Source: Prochlorococcus sp. AG-355-M18
GTDB taxonomy: Bacteria > Cyanobacteriota > Cyanobacteriia > PCC-6307 > Cyanobiaceae
Assembly (NCBI GenBank): GCA_003280725.1
Contig: QCED01000011.1
Span: 1-47,560, forward strand
Direction: 5' to 3'
DNA: 47,560 bases
The notes beneath the pieces were generated by a model. It had not been told where the DNA came from. It saw nothing but the letters and a program-made list of their open reading frames with translations, and did not search any database. Below are positions 8,110 to 17,621 of the stretch, one piece after another (within the stretch, counting starts at the first letter, position 1; the number at the start of each line of letters is the position of its first letter). A program made the translations under genes and the position numbers.

Positions 8110-10563
8110 GTGACTATTAACGGGAATAATAATTTAATTAAAGATTGGATAAGACCTCTTCAAAAATCTCTTACTATTGAAACTGAAAACAAATTTATTA
8201 ATACTTTAGGAAGAGAAAAATATTTTAATGATTATTTGCATGAATCATTAAAAAAGCTAGATAATCTAAATCTCTCAGACGAATATTTAAGGATATTTTA
8301 TGAATTTTCTAAAAAATATAATGAATATAATAAATTAGATGAAAATCAAAGAAAAAGGTTAATTATAGATACAAGAAAAAATCTGTATAAACTAGGTAAA
8401 ACTCTAGAAATAGAAAGTTCTAATAATATTTCTAATAATGTTTTTCTGAATAAAGCTGATTCAAGTTTGTCTTTTGATTCAGATATTTCATTAATAAAAA
8501 ATGTAGGAAAAGTTTATAAAAATAAGCTTAATGAATTAGGGATATTTCATATAAAAGACCTAATTAATTATTTCCCGCGAACATATCTAGACTATACGAA
8601 TAGAGTCAAGATAATAAATTTAAAACCAGATAATTTATACACATGCATCGCAAACGTTAAAAGATTTTATATTCATAAGAGTAAAAAAAATAGTAATTTA
8701 TCAATAATGAATATTGTAGTTTCTGATGATACGTCTTCAATAAAGGTTACAAAATTTTTTTTAGGAAGAAGATATAGATCTTACTCCTTCTTCACATCTC
8801 AAAAATCTTTGTATACTTCTGGAACCAAATTAGCAATTTCAGGTAAGGTTAAATTTACAGAGTATGGCAAAACTTTTGTAGATCCGCAGATTGAAATTCT
8901 TAAGGATAACAAAGATAATTTTAATTTCTCAGGCAAAATATTACCCTTGTATTCATTAGGTGAATCATTATCAAATATGAGTTTTATAAAACTTATGAAA
9001 AAGGTACTTATTTATGCAAAGCAATATCCAGAAATTTTAAATAAAAAGCAACTTGATTCATTATCTTTATTATCAAAAGGAGATTCGTTGATTAATATTC
9101 ACTTTCCACCAACTCAAGAGGCACTTATTGAGTCAAAAAAACGTTTGGTTTTTGATGAGTTATTCCTATTACAAATAAAGTTCCTACTTAGAAAAAGAAA
9201 GTCGAATAAAAATGTAACTTTCCAACAATTACCTCAAAAGAAATCTTTATTAAAAGAATTTTTAAACACTTTTCCTTTTGAATTAACAAAATCTCAAGAA
9301 AATGTTTTAACTGAAATTAAGAATGACTTATCTAATCCCGTACCAATGTCTAGATTGCTTCAGGGAGATGTGGGAAGCGGTAAAACCATAATTGCAATAG
9401 CGTCTCTTTTACTTGTCATTGAAAAAAATCTTCAAGGTGCATTTATGGTTCCAACTGAGGTATTGGCAGAACAGCATTATAAAAATTTATTAAAATATTT
9501 GAACCCCCTTTTAGTTTCTGTTGAACTACTTACTGGGAATACTCCTCAAAAAAAGAGAAAAGAAATTTTCTCTAATTTGAAAAATGGATTTGTTGATATC
9601 CTCGTAGGTACTCATGCATTATTTGAAGATAAAGTCATCTTTAATGCATTAGGGATGGTCGTAATTGATGAACAACATAGATTTGGAGTTACTCAAAGAA
9701 ATAGATTACTAAATAAAGGAGAAAATACTAACTTGTTATCAATGACAGCAACACCAATTCCAAGAACTCTTGCGCTTTCAATTTATGGTGATTTAGATGT
9801 GAGTAAAATTACAGAGCTACCTCCTGGGAGAGTTCCTATAACAACAAAAATAATATCAGAAGATGATTTAACTAACTTGTTCAAGATTGTTGAAGACGAG
9901 ATGAATGAGGGAAAGCAAGCTTATGTGATTTTGCCACTAATAGAAGATTCAGAAAAAATGAATTTAAGCTCTGCGAAGAAAACATTCAAATATTTATCAG
10001 AAGAGGTATTTTTTAACAAAAAAGTTGGATTATTACATGGCAAACTAAGTTCACAAGAAAAAAATGAAGTAATTAATTCTTTTTTAAAGAATGAAATTAA
10101 TATATTGGTTTCAACTACAGTAATTGAGGTTGGCATTGATGTGCCTAACGCCACAATTATGATTATTTATAATTCGGACAGATTTGGATTGTCCCAGCTA
10201 CATCAATTAAGGGGAAGAGTTGGTAGAGGATCAACAAAATCTTTTTGTTATCTGGTAACCCCCGATAAAAATGGATTAGAAAATAAACGACTTTGTGTTT
10301 TGCAAAAATCTAATGATGGCTTTTATATTGCTGAAAAAGACTTGGAGCTTAGAGGACCAGGGCAGATTTTAGGATATAGACAATCCGGATTGCCTGATTT
10401 TGTATTGGACAATTTACCTAACAATAAATTCCTTATTGATAAGGCTCGTGAAGAGGCTATTAAGATTATTAGAGATGATCCTGATTTTAAAGAAAATATT
10501 GTTTTAAGGAATATACTTATTGATAATTCTGATAATAAATTCATTCATGATTTTTTAAATTGA
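8110..10563 (+). CDS. recG: ATP-dependent DNA helicase RecG
   Basis: RecG drives fork regression and branch migration at stalled replication forks. The helicase core has Walker A GDVGSGKT (419-426), DEQH motif II (520-523), the motif III segment MTATPIPRTLALSIYGD and motif VI QLRGRVGRG. Before it come an OB-fold wedge domain (about 160-260) and an N-terminal extension of about 125 residues that cyanobacterial RecG proteins commonly have; the 817-aa length fits. The start is the GTG at 8110; the ATG two bases earlier is in another frame and stops at once. Expression is probably as part of the preceding co-directional run. Confidence 0.96.
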   Translation: MTINGNNNLIKDWIRPLQKSLTIETENKFINTLGREKYFNDYLHESLKKLDNLNLSDEYLRIFYEFSKKYNEYNKLDENQRKRLIIDTRKNLYKLGKTLEIESSNNISNNVFLNKADSSLSFDSDISLIKNVGKVYKNKLNELGIFHIKDLINYFPRTYLDYTNRVKIINLKPDNLYTCIANVKRFYIHKSKKNSNLSIMNIVVSDDTSSIKVTKFFLGRRYRSYSFFTSQKSLYTSGTKLAISGKVKFTEYGKTFVDPQIEILKDNKDNFNFSGKILPLYSLGESLSNMSFIKLMKKVLIYAKQYPEILNKKQLDSLSLLSKGDSLINIHFPPTQEALIESKKRLVFDELFLLQIKFLLRKRKSNKNVTFQQLPQKKSLLKEFLNTFPFELTKSQENVLTEIKNDLSNPVPMSRLLQGDVGSGKTIIAIASLLLVIEKNLQGAFMVPTEVLAEQHYKNLLKYLNPLLVSVELLTGNTPQKKRKEIFSNLKNGFVDILVGTHALFEDKVIFNALGMVVIDEQHRFGVTQRNRLLNKGENTNLLSMTATPIPRTLALSIYGDLDVSKITELPPGRVPITTKIISEDDLTNLFKIVEDEMNEGKQAYVILPLIEDSEKMNLSSAKKTFKYLSEEVFFNKKVGLLHGKLSSQEKNEVINSFLKNEINILVSTTVIEVGIDVPNATIMIIYNSDRFGLSQLHQLRGRVGRGSTKSFCYLVTPDKNGLENKRLCVLQKSNDGFYIAEKDLELRGPGQILGYRQSGLPDFVLDNLPNNKFLIDKAREEAIKIIRDDPDFKENIVLRNILIDNSDNKFIHDFLN

Positions 10564-10603
10564 AAACTATCATTGTTATTTTTGATATATATGCCACTAT
10601 AAA

Positions 10604-10630
10604 TCAATTGCAAATTTCAATTGAAAATTT
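10604..10630 (+). repeat. Imperfect 13-base tandem repeat over the dipeptidase start
   Basis: TCAATTGCAAATT (10604-10616) is followed directly by TCAATTGAAAATT (10617-10629), with one mismatch. The second copy contains the TTG start of the VanX-like gene. A TATAAA box at 10598-10603 lies just upstream. It may be a slippage duplication in AT-rich DNA; whether it affects initiation is unknown. Confidence 0.5.
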
Positions 10631-11304
10631 GGAATAAAATACCGATTAAAGATAATGGAGATAAATTAATAGTTATACCTAGCTGCCTAAAGTTTTTGGA
10701 TCCCCACCCTTACTCTCATTTAGGAGCTCCTTATAAAGATAAAACTTCTATTTGGAAATTAAGAGAGGAGGTAGTAAATAGATTAGTAAAAGTGAATGAT
10801 TATTTGATATCAAAGAGTAGTTTTAATCTTTTAATTTATGACAGTTGGAGACCTCTTGAAGTCCAGGAATTTATGTTTAAAAGAGCATTTTTATTAGAGT
10901 GTGAAAAATCCGATATTGATATTTCTTTTGAAAATAGAAAATCTTATCCATCCATTTTAAAAAAAGTTGAAAAATTTTGGGCATATCCTTCTTATGACAC
11001 TAGGTGTCCTCCCCCTCATTCAACTGGGGGTGCATTGGATGTTTGTTTATCAGATAAAGACGGAAATCTTGTTGAAATGGGAAGCATGGTTGATCAAATG
11101 GATGAGACCTCAAATCCTTATTTTTATGCAAACATAAAGAATGAAGAAGCAATTATTTGGAATAGTAGAAGAAATTTATTAAGGGAAATTATGACTAAAT
11201 TCGGATTTGCTCAACATCCTAATGAATGGTGGCATTTTAGTTATGGTGATCAATTATGGGCCTGGAAAAATAAAAAAGTAAATGCCATTTATGGAAAAAT
11301 TTAA
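10621..11304 (+). CDS. VanX/DdpX-like D-alanyl-D-alanine dipeptidase (M15D)
   Basis: This is a zinc dipeptidase that splits D-Ala-D-Ala, most likely recycling peptidoglycan-derived dipeptide. The full catalytic set is present: Arg77 in YDSWRP, His133 and Asp140 in the HSTGGALD zinc motif, and Glu202 and His205 in NEWWH. The 227-aa length matches VanX. There is no signal peptide, so it is cytoplasmic. The start is a TTG at 10621 inside a short tandem repeat, with a TATAAA box about 20 bases upstream, so the mRNA leader would be very short. It converges on sir with only 3 bases between the stops. There is no vanHA context, so a resistance role is not supported. Confidence 0.9.
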   Translation: MKIWNKIPIKDNGDKLIVIPSCLKFLDPHPYSHLGAPYKDKTSIWKLREEVVNRLVKVNDYLISKSSFNLLIYDSWRPLEVQEFMFKRAFLLECEKSDIDISFENRKSYPSILKKVEKFWAYPSYDTRCPPPHSTGGALDVCLSDKDGNLVEMGSMVDQMDETSNPYFYANIKNEEAIIWNSRRNLLREIMTKFGFAQHPNEWWHFSYGDQLWAWKNKKVNAIYGKI

Positions 11305-11307
11305 ATT

Positions 11308-13095
11308 CTATGGATTCTTATTTAGTAAATTTAATATATAATTTTCATCTTGAGTATTTATAAAATCTCCGAAATCCAAATCCAAATTACTCTTCCAATT
11401 ATCAAATAATGGCTGAAGAGTTTTTTCTAAATCGTTAAGTTCCATTCTTTGTAAAAATGGTTTAGCCAATCTCTGTAAATTTTTACTTCCCCCTAACCAT
11501 AGTTGGTATTTGTTTTGCCCACTTCCTACAAGCGCTAATTCTGCCATGTAAGGCCTTGTACAACCATTCGGACAACCTGTCATCCTAAATAATATTGTCT
11601 TTTCTATCTTTAGATCTAGAAGTAATTTTTCAATCCTTTTAAGTACCTCAGGTAAAATTCTTTCTGCTTCAGTCATCGCAAGACCACAAAGTGGTAACGC
11701 AGGACAAGCTAAAGCGTGTCTCTGTATTTCATTAATATTTTCTAAATTTTCGTATCCAATTTTTGATAGAGATTTTTGAATTTCACCTTTGCTTTGATTG
11801 GCGATATTACAAAGTAAGATATCTTGATTAGGTGTGAGTCTTAAATCTAAATTAAATTTTTTAACAATACTTTTGATGGTATTCTTCTTCTCTCCGGATA
11901 ATCTCCCTGATAATAATGGTAAACCTACGAAATAGGAGGTTTTACTTTGTTTATGCCAACCTAGGTAATCAATAAGAACCTTATCCGGTTCTTTTCTGAT
12001 TTTTTTTATTTCTTTTTTGAAATACTTATCAATAAGTATCTTTTTGAACCATTTAATACCTTTTCTATGAAGAAGATATTTCATTCTCGAATTTTTTCTT
12101 GATTTTCTATCACCATAATCTCTTTGAATGGCCACAATGCTCTGTATTAATTCATAAACATCATTTTCCTCAACATATCCAAGTGGATCTGCAATTCTGG
12201 CAAAGGTCTCTTCATTATTATGTGTGCGACCCATACCACCTCCAACATAGAAATTACACCCTTCTAAGTTTCCATCTTTAGAAGTAAAGGCAACTATTCC
12301 TATGTCATTGGTAAGAAGATCAATAGAATTATCCCCAGGAACTGTCACAGCACATTTGAATTTTCTCGGTAAATAAGTTGAACCATAAAGAGGCTCATCT
12401 TTTATCCCACTAAAAACATTATCTTTGAATTGGAGCTTCCTAATTGCTTCAATATCTTTGTCAGGCTTTATGGTGTACTCCAAATCTCCATCAGCCCAAA
12501 GCTCTAAAAAAGTACCTTGACCAGCCATTGGGGTGAGAAGATCTGCAACTTTTTTTGCCAATGCTCTTGCAATTTTATAGTCTGGCGAATCAAATGGAGC
12601 CGCAGGAGCCATAACGTTTCTATTTATGTCTCCACATGCAGCGAGTGTGGAGCCCATTGAATTTACTATTGTTTGAATTACTTCCTTCAGGTTCTCCTTT
12701 CTAATTCCATGCATTTGAAAGGCTTGTCTTGTAGTGGCCCTAAGTGTTCCATTACCTAGTTTGTTAGATAATTCATCTAATGCTAAAAATAATTTCCCAG
12801 GGACTTCACCGCCAGGATTTCTCAACCTAAGCATCATTTGCCAATCTTTACTTTTGCCAGGCCTTCTATTCTCCCTGTTATCTTGTTGATAACTACCATG
12901 AAATTTTAATAACTGAACTGCATCATTGGTAAAATGATCGCTCTCATTGACTAATTCCGTAGCAAGTGGTTCTTTAAGAAATTGGCTACCTTTTTTAAAA
13001 TTTTCAAATTTAGAAACTTCTAGTCCATTTGCCAAACAAACAGTTTCTTCCTTTGTAGGATCTTTTTTCTTTTTTACTTTCTCAACCTTGATCAA
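11308..13095 (-). CDS. sir: Ferredoxin-sulfite reductase
   Basis: Sir reduces sulfite to sulfide with six electrons from ferredoxin, the last step before cysteine synthesis. Siroheme/[4Fe-4S] ligands are visible as CPALPLC (CX5C, about 462-468) and CPNGC (CX3C, about 507-511, in RMTGCPNGCTRPYMAE). N-terminal anion-binding segments MMLRLRNPGGEVP and LRATTRQAFQMHG agree with sulfite rather than nitrite reductase. The 595-aa length is close to the family's norm. The first 25 residues are Lys-rich and the ATG at 13095 may be slightly upstream of the true start. It is divergent from glyS and convergent with the VanX-like gene. Confidence 0.93.
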   Translation of the reverse strand: MIKVEKVKKKKDPTKEETVCLANGLEVSKFENFKKGSQFLKEPLATELVNESDHFTNDAVQLLKFHGSYQQDNRENRRPGKSKDWQMMLRLRNPGGEVPGKLFLALDELSNKLGNGTLRATTRQAFQMHGIRKENLKEVIQTIVNSMGSTLAACGDINRNVMAPAAPFDSPDYKIARALAKKVADLLTPMAGQGTFLELWADGDLEYTIKPDKDIEAIRKLQFKDNVFSGIKDEPLYGSTYLPRKFKCAVTVPGDNSIDLLTNDIGIVAFTSKDGNLEGCNFYVGGGMGRTHNNEETFARIADPLGYVEENDVYELIQSIVAIQRDYGDRKSRKNSRMKYLLHRKGIKWFKKILIDKYFKKEIKKIRKEPDKVLIDYLGWHKQSKTSYFVGLPLLSGRLSGEKKNTIKSIVKKFNLDLRLTPNQDILLCNIANQSKGEIQKSLSKIGYENLENINEIQRHALACPALPLCGLAMTEAERILPEVLKRIEKLLLDLKIEKTILFRMTGCPNGCTRPYMAELALVGSGQNKYQLWLGGSKNLQRLAKPFLQRMELNDLEKTLQPLFDNWKSNLDLDFGDFINTQDENYILNLLNKNP

Positions 13096-13182
13096 AGGAC
13101 CAAAAAATATCTCTTTTTATACATTAGCGAAAAGCTTATTTAACTGGTAGTAAATTATAGTAAGTGAAGTCATATTTTTTTC

Positions 13183-15345
13183 TTGTCTAAATATTTACTT
13201 GAGATTGGAACAGAAGAGTTGCCCGCAAAATTTTCTCATTCTGTTCTAGAGCAATTTAAATCTCTAATAGAATTTGAATTGGATAAAAAGTTAATCAAAT
13301 TCAAACATATAGTTGTAACCTCCACACCAAGGAGGATAGTTCTACTTCTCGAAGGTTTAGTTGATTATGCAGAAGATAAGATAATAGAAAGAAAAGGGCC
13401 TAAAGCAAATTCAGCTTATTTAAATGGATTTCCAACTAAAGCTGCTTTAGGATTTGCTAATAGCTTAGATATTGATGTTGGTGAGCTAGAAATAAAAAAT
13501 ACAGAAAAGGGTGAGTTTGTATTTGGAAAGAAAATTGAGAAAGGACTATCAACAAAAATTTCTTTGTCTTCGATTATCCCTAAATTAATAAAGAGTCTTC
13601 AAGGCCCTAGATTTATGAAATGGGGGGCTGGGAACATAAAATTTTCAAGACCTATTAGGTGGATTGCCTCTATTTATAATGATGAAATTCTTGATTTTGA
13701 ATTTGATGAATGTGATCCAAAGATCAAAATAAGTAATAAAACAAAAAGTCATAGGCTAATCAATGAAGTTTTAGAAGTTCATAATCCTGGTGATTTTCTT
13801 GAATTATTAAAACGAAATAGAGTAATAGCTATTCGAAAAGAAAGAAAAGATAAAATTGAAAGTCTTATAAATCAGGCATCTAAATCTTTAAATCTTAAAC
13901 CTGATCTTTCAGAAGGATTACTAAATGAACTAACTGATTTAGTTGAATGGCCAGACTTAATTATTGGCAAATTTAGTGATGAATTTCTTGATCTTCCAGT
14001 TGAAGTTCTCTCAACAGTCATGAAAAGTCATCAGAGATACGTTCCTTTTTTATTGAAAAACAAAAGTTTTTCTAAGCTAGATTTAAGTTCTGAAAGAAAT
14101 ATTAGTACAACTTTCTGCGTTATTTCAAATGGTCTTGAAGAATCAAATAATAATATTGCCAAAGGTAATGAGAAAGTATTAAAGGCAAGGTTTTCAGATG
14201 CGAAGTTTTTCGTAGAAAGTGACAAAAAAGTTGCTTCAATCGAAAGAAATGAAAAGCTTAAATCTGTTTCTTATTTGAAAGGACTTGGAAATATATTTCA
14301 GAGGGTAGAGAGGATAGAGGAAGTTACTAAAAAAATTCTAAAATTTTTACATGATAAGTCTTTAGAAGAAAAAAAAATAATAGAAGCTGCTAAATACTGT
14401 AAAAACGACTTATGTAGCGAAATTGTTTTCGAATTCCCTGAGCTGCAAGGAATAATGGGTGGTAAATATCTTAAATATGAGGGATTTAGTGAGGATGTTT
14501 GCTTGGCTGTAGCTGAACATTATTTACCTTCTTTTTATAAAGATGCTTTGCCCTCCACAAAATATGGTGCAATAGTTTCCATAGCAGATAAAGTCGAAAC
14601 TTTGATAAGTATATTTATTTCTGGTAAACGTTCCAGTGGATCATCTGATCCTTATGCTTTAAGAAGAAATTTAAATGGAGTAATTAAAATAATTTGGGAT
14701 TATGAACTTGATTTACCTTTAGATATATTATTTAACGAACTTATTGATTTTTGGAAAATCGTATTTCCGAATTTAAACTTCTCAAGAGAAACAGTATTTG
14801 ATGATTTAAATGAATTTTTAGTTCAAAGAATTGTTAGTCATCTAGAAGAAATATCACTAAGTAAAGAATTAATAAAGGCTGTTTGCTCTTCTGATGAATT
14901 ATCTCAAAAAAGAGTATTGAATATTGTTGATCTTAAAAATAGGATTAAATCTATTATTAATTTTAACGAAAAGGATAATTTTGTTGAAATCCAGAAGGTT
15001 ATTACTAGGGTAAGCAAATTAGCAAATAATAGCAATCTTTCAAGAGACGTTCTCTCAACAAAAGATTATGTAAACACAAAACTTTTTGAAAAAGAATGTG
15101 AATTGAAAGTTTTTGAATTTATTAGAGAATTAGAAAAACTTTTTTCAGAAGGTTATTGCAATTATTTGGAACTTCTAAATTTGTTTGAGATTAATGTAAA
15201 AACTATAGAGGATTTATTTGATAATGAAAAGGGAGTCCTAATAATGTCAGAGGATTTAAAAATAAGAAATAATAGACTCAATTTGTTGAGCTTAATTAGA
15301 AATTATTCTCTAAAAATTGCCGATTTTACACTTTTGAACTCTTAA
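13183..15345 (+). CDS. glyS: Glycyl-tRNA synthetase beta subunit
   Basis: This is the beta chain of the tetrameric (alpha2beta2) bacterial glycyl-tRNA synthetase; it binds tRNA-Gly and carries an HD-type domain and a C-terminal anticodon-binding domain. The N terminus YLLEIGTEELPAKF is the family hallmark, followed by TPRRIVLLLEGL and RPIRWI; the later GKRSSGSSDPYALRR segment is also characteristic. The 720-aa length fits. The start is a TTG at 13183; no ATG is available. The alpha-subunit gene (glyQ) is not in the window. Its 3' end overlaps the 3' end of chlP on the other strand by 20 bases. Confidence 0.95.
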   Translation: MSKYLLEIGTEELPAKFSHSVLEQFKSLIEFELDKKLIKFKHIVVTSTPRRIVLLLEGLVDYAEDKIIERKGPKANSAYLNGFPTKAALGFANSLDIDVGELEIKNTEKGEFVFGKKIEKGLSTKISLSSIIPKLIKSLQGPRFMKWGAGNIKFSRPIRWIASIYNDEILDFEFDECDPKIKISNKTKSHRLINEVLEVHNPGDFLELLKRNRVIAIRKERKDKIESLINQASKSLNLKPDLSEGLLNELTDLVEWPDLIIGKFSDEFLDLPVEVLSTVMKSHQRYVPFLLKNKSFSKLDLSSERNISTTFCVISNGLEESNNNIAKGNEKVLKARFSDAKFFVESDKKVASIERNEKLKSVSYLKGLGNIFQRVERIEEVTKKILKFLHDKSLEEKKIIEAAKYCKNDLCSEIVFEFPELQGIMGGKYLKYEGFSEDVCLAVAEHYLPSFYKDALPSTKYGAIVSIADKVETLISIFISGKRSSGSSDPYALRRNLNGVIKIIWDYELDLPLDILFNELIDFWKIVFPNLNFSRETVFDDLNEFLVQRIVSHLEEISLSKELIKAVCSSDELSQKRVLNIVDLKNRIKSIINFNEKDNFVEIQKVITRVSKLANNSNLSRDVLSTKDYVNTKLFEKECELKVFEFIRELEKLFSEGYCNYLELLNLFEINVKTIEDLFDNEKGVLIMSEDLKIRNNRLNLLSLIRNYSLKIADFTLLNS

Positions 15346-16666
15346 CTTTAATGCCGCCCTTTATTGAATAATTTTCTAGCATTTTTTCTACTTCTTTATT
15401 TTCCCTAACAGCACTATCAACAGGTTTATATTTAAGAGGTGCAAGAGCTTTTCCTCTTAAAATAGAACCAAGTGTAAGCATCGTAATTTTAAGTTGCTGT
15501 AATGGTTTCATGGAGACAACTCTTTTGTATAAGTAACTATCAAAAGTAAGTCTTTGTACATCCATATCATCACACATCTCAACAAAGGCTTCTCTAGCAG
15601 AATCATTTCTGTAGAAAATATTTTGAAGGATTTCTAGCACCTTATAAGTTGTGCCATATTTTTTATCCCATTCTTTAAGATAATTTTTTAAATCTTTTTC
15701 TGATGGAATTACTTGACCGTTTTTTGATGCTTCAACAATTTCTTCAGCACACATTCGCCCGCTTTTTGCAGCAAAATAAATCCCCTCTCCAGAACTTTTT
15801 GTAACATAACCAGCTGCATCCCCAACTAATGCCATTCTCCCAACTACTCTTCTTGGTCTTGGATGCTCAGGAATAGGGTGAGCTTCTACCTTTATTACTT
15901 CACCATTGACAAGTCTTTTCTTTGCTCTATTTCTTACACCCTCTTGAAGTCCTTTAATTAATGACTGATTCTTTTGCATGGTTCCAGTGCCAACAGCAAC
16001 ATGGTCATATTTAGGAAATACCCAACCATAAAAATCAGGAGAAACATCAGTTCCGACATACATTTCAGCAAGATCTTCGTAGTAACTCATTTCTTCTTTA
16101 GGCAATTTAATTCTTTCCTGAAATGCTATAGCAACTTTGTAATCTCCTGCATCCATTGCTTTTGCGACCCTGCTATTGGCTCCATCAGCACCGATCAATA
16201 GGTCAACAGTAAGCTCTTTGAGTTCACCTTTTTTATCCCCATTCGTAAAATCTGAGTAGGAAAGTTTATATGGCCCTTGATTATTAACGCCAGTATCAAT
16301 AGAAGTAACTAATCCATTTATTAATGTAGCACCAAGATCTGATGCTCTGTTGCGCATAAAGGCATCCATTACTTCTCTTCTACACATCCCGATAAACTCA
16401 TTATCACTTTTCCCATAAACTCTATCTAAACTTATATCTACCTCTCTATTTGATGGAGATATCATTCTCATATGCCTTACTTTTCTATCAATAATTGATT
16501 CAGGCAAATCAAATTCTTCGACCATACAAAGTGGAATTGCTCCTCCACATGGTTTTGCATTATCTAATTTTCTCTCGAAGAGCCAAGTTTTTATTCCAGC
16601 TTTAGCAAGTATTTCGGCCGCACATGAACCACTTGGACCTCCACCAATAACAGCTACCCTCAACAT
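15326..16666 (-). CDS. chlP: Geranylgeranyl reductase
   Basis: ChlP reduces the geranylgeranyl chain to phytyl for chlorophyll and tocopherol, a flavin- and NADPH-dependent, membrane-associated reaction. The FAD-binding VIGGGPSGSCAAEIL is at 6-20, the conserved ARG-type motif region includes KPCGGAIPLCM (near 40-50), and the second FAD contact is GRMALVGDAAGYVTKSSGEG (about 280-300). The 446-aa length matches cyanobacterial ChlP. The gene is divergent from the VanY-like gene, with 113 bases between, and shares 20 bases of 3' sequence with glyS. Confidence 0.96.
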   Translation of the reverse strand: MLRVAVIGGGPSGSCAAEILAKAGIKTWLFERKLDNAKPCGGAIPLCMVEEFDLPESIIDRKVRHMRMISPSNREVDISLDRVYGKSDNEFIGMCRREVMDAFMRNRASDLGATLINGLVTSIDTGVNNQGPYKLSYSDFTNGDKKGELKELTVDLLIGADGANSRVAKAMDAGDYKVAIAFQERIKLPKEEMSYYEDLAEMYVGTDVSPDFYGWVFPKYDHVAVGTGTMQKNQSLIKGLQEGVRNRAKKRLVNGEVIKVEAHPIPEHPRPRRVVGRMALVGDAAGYVTKSSGEGIYFAAKSGRMCAEEIVEASKNGQVIPSEKDLKNYLKEWDKKYGTTYKVLEILQNIFYRNDSAREAFVEMCDDMDVQRLTFDSYLYKRVVSMKPLQQLKITMLTLGSILRGKALAPLKYKPVDSAVRENKEVEKMLENYSIKGGIKVKSSKV

Positions 16667-16779
16667 ATGAAAAAAAAATAATACTGTATATAAAAACTAC
16701 ATCTTTTTTGCTTATAAAAGTGCATTTCTTAAAATAATGGTTAATATCGAAATATCTTTTCCAAATACATCTCTAAATA

Positions 16780-17493
16780 TTGGAACTAAACAAAGATATT
16801 GATCAATTTGATATACAAATTGCCAAAAGGACTTACCTAAATAACCCAAATTCAACATTAATAAAAAAATTATTTATATTTTCTCCATTTCTTTTCCTTA
16901 TCCTTTCTGTCGCTGCATTGCGATTTATTAGAAATGTAGAATTAAAATCTCTTAATAATCTCAAATTTCAGGTTGAAAGAAGTCATGATGCCAGAATTTT
17001 AGGCCATCTTCCTTATAACGAAACTCCTAAAGAGAAACTAGTTTTAATTGAGCCTAATATTGAAGTTCATATAGATATGCGCGATTCTCTTCTAAAGATG
17101 AGAGAAGAAGCCAAAAAAGATGGGATATATTTGGTCTTCTTGAGTGGTTATAGATCAATAAATTTGCAAAACGATATCTTTTATTCTTTAAAATCTATAA
17201 GAAATCAAGAGGCAGCAGAAAGAGCTAGAGTTTCAGCACCTCCAGGATATTCTGAACATAGTACAGGTTTCGCAATCGATATTGGTGATGCTACTCAAAG
17301 AGAGACAGACTTTGAAACCGACTTCGAGAATACTGACGCCTTTAGATGGCTCATAAAAAATGCAGCTAAGTTTCACTTTAAGTTATCATTCAACAAAGAT
17401 AATAAATATGTAGATTACGAACCATGGCATTGGAGATATGAGGGGTCAATAGAAGCATTAAAAGTTTTTGAAAGCTCAAATAGAAAATTATAA
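16780..17493 (+). CDS. VanY-like D-Ala-D-Ala carboxypeptidase (M15B), membrane-anchored
   Basis: This zinc carboxypeptidase removes the terminal D-Ala from peptidoglycan stem peptides. One membrane helix (about 31-50) with Lys-rich flank predicts a periplasmic catalytic domain. Key residues are all seen: Arg125 in SGYRS, His160 and Asp167 in HSTGFAID, and Glu214 and His217 in EPWHWRYEG. The 237-aa length is normal. The start is a TTG at 16780; an ATG at 16737 is out of frame. A clear intrinsic terminator follows immediately. It trims cell wall; with the VanX-like gene 5.5 kb upstream it could feed a D-Ala recycling route, which is inference. Confidence 0.9.
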   Translation: MELNKDIDQFDIQIAKRTYLNNPNSTLIKKLFIFSPFLFLILSVAALRFIRNVELKSLNNLKFQVERSHDARILGHLPYNETPKEKLVLIEPNIEVHIDMRDSLLKMREEAKKDGIYLVFLSGYRSINLQNDIFYSLKSIRNQEAAERARVSAPPGYSEHSTGFAIDIGDATQRETDFETDFENTDAFRWLIKNAAKFHFKLSFNKDNKYVDYEPWHWRYEGSIEALKVFESSNRKL

Positions 17494-17535
17494 ATCTAAT
17501 TGAGCAATTTAATTATTCAATTAGATTATATTTTT
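17493..17535 (+). terminator. Intrinsic terminator after the VanY-like gene
   Basis: A perfect 11-bp stem AATCTAATTGA (17493-17503) / TCAATTAGATT (17517-17527) with a 13-nt loop is followed by ATATTTTT. The stem begins at the stop codon. It isolates typA from the gene upstream. Confidence 0.75.
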
Positions 17536-17621
17536 CAAAGTCTTAAAGGGAAATTCTCATAATAAGCATACTTTGAGTTAGCCTTAATAAAGTCTATCTA
17601 CTATTTATATAAATTCTATAA

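Noticed and set aside
10621..17493. Vancomycin resistance cluster suggested by VanX- and VanY-like genes
   Set aside because: No VanH, VanA/B ligase or VanRS genes are present and the two genes are not in one operon; housekeeping wall recycling is simpler.
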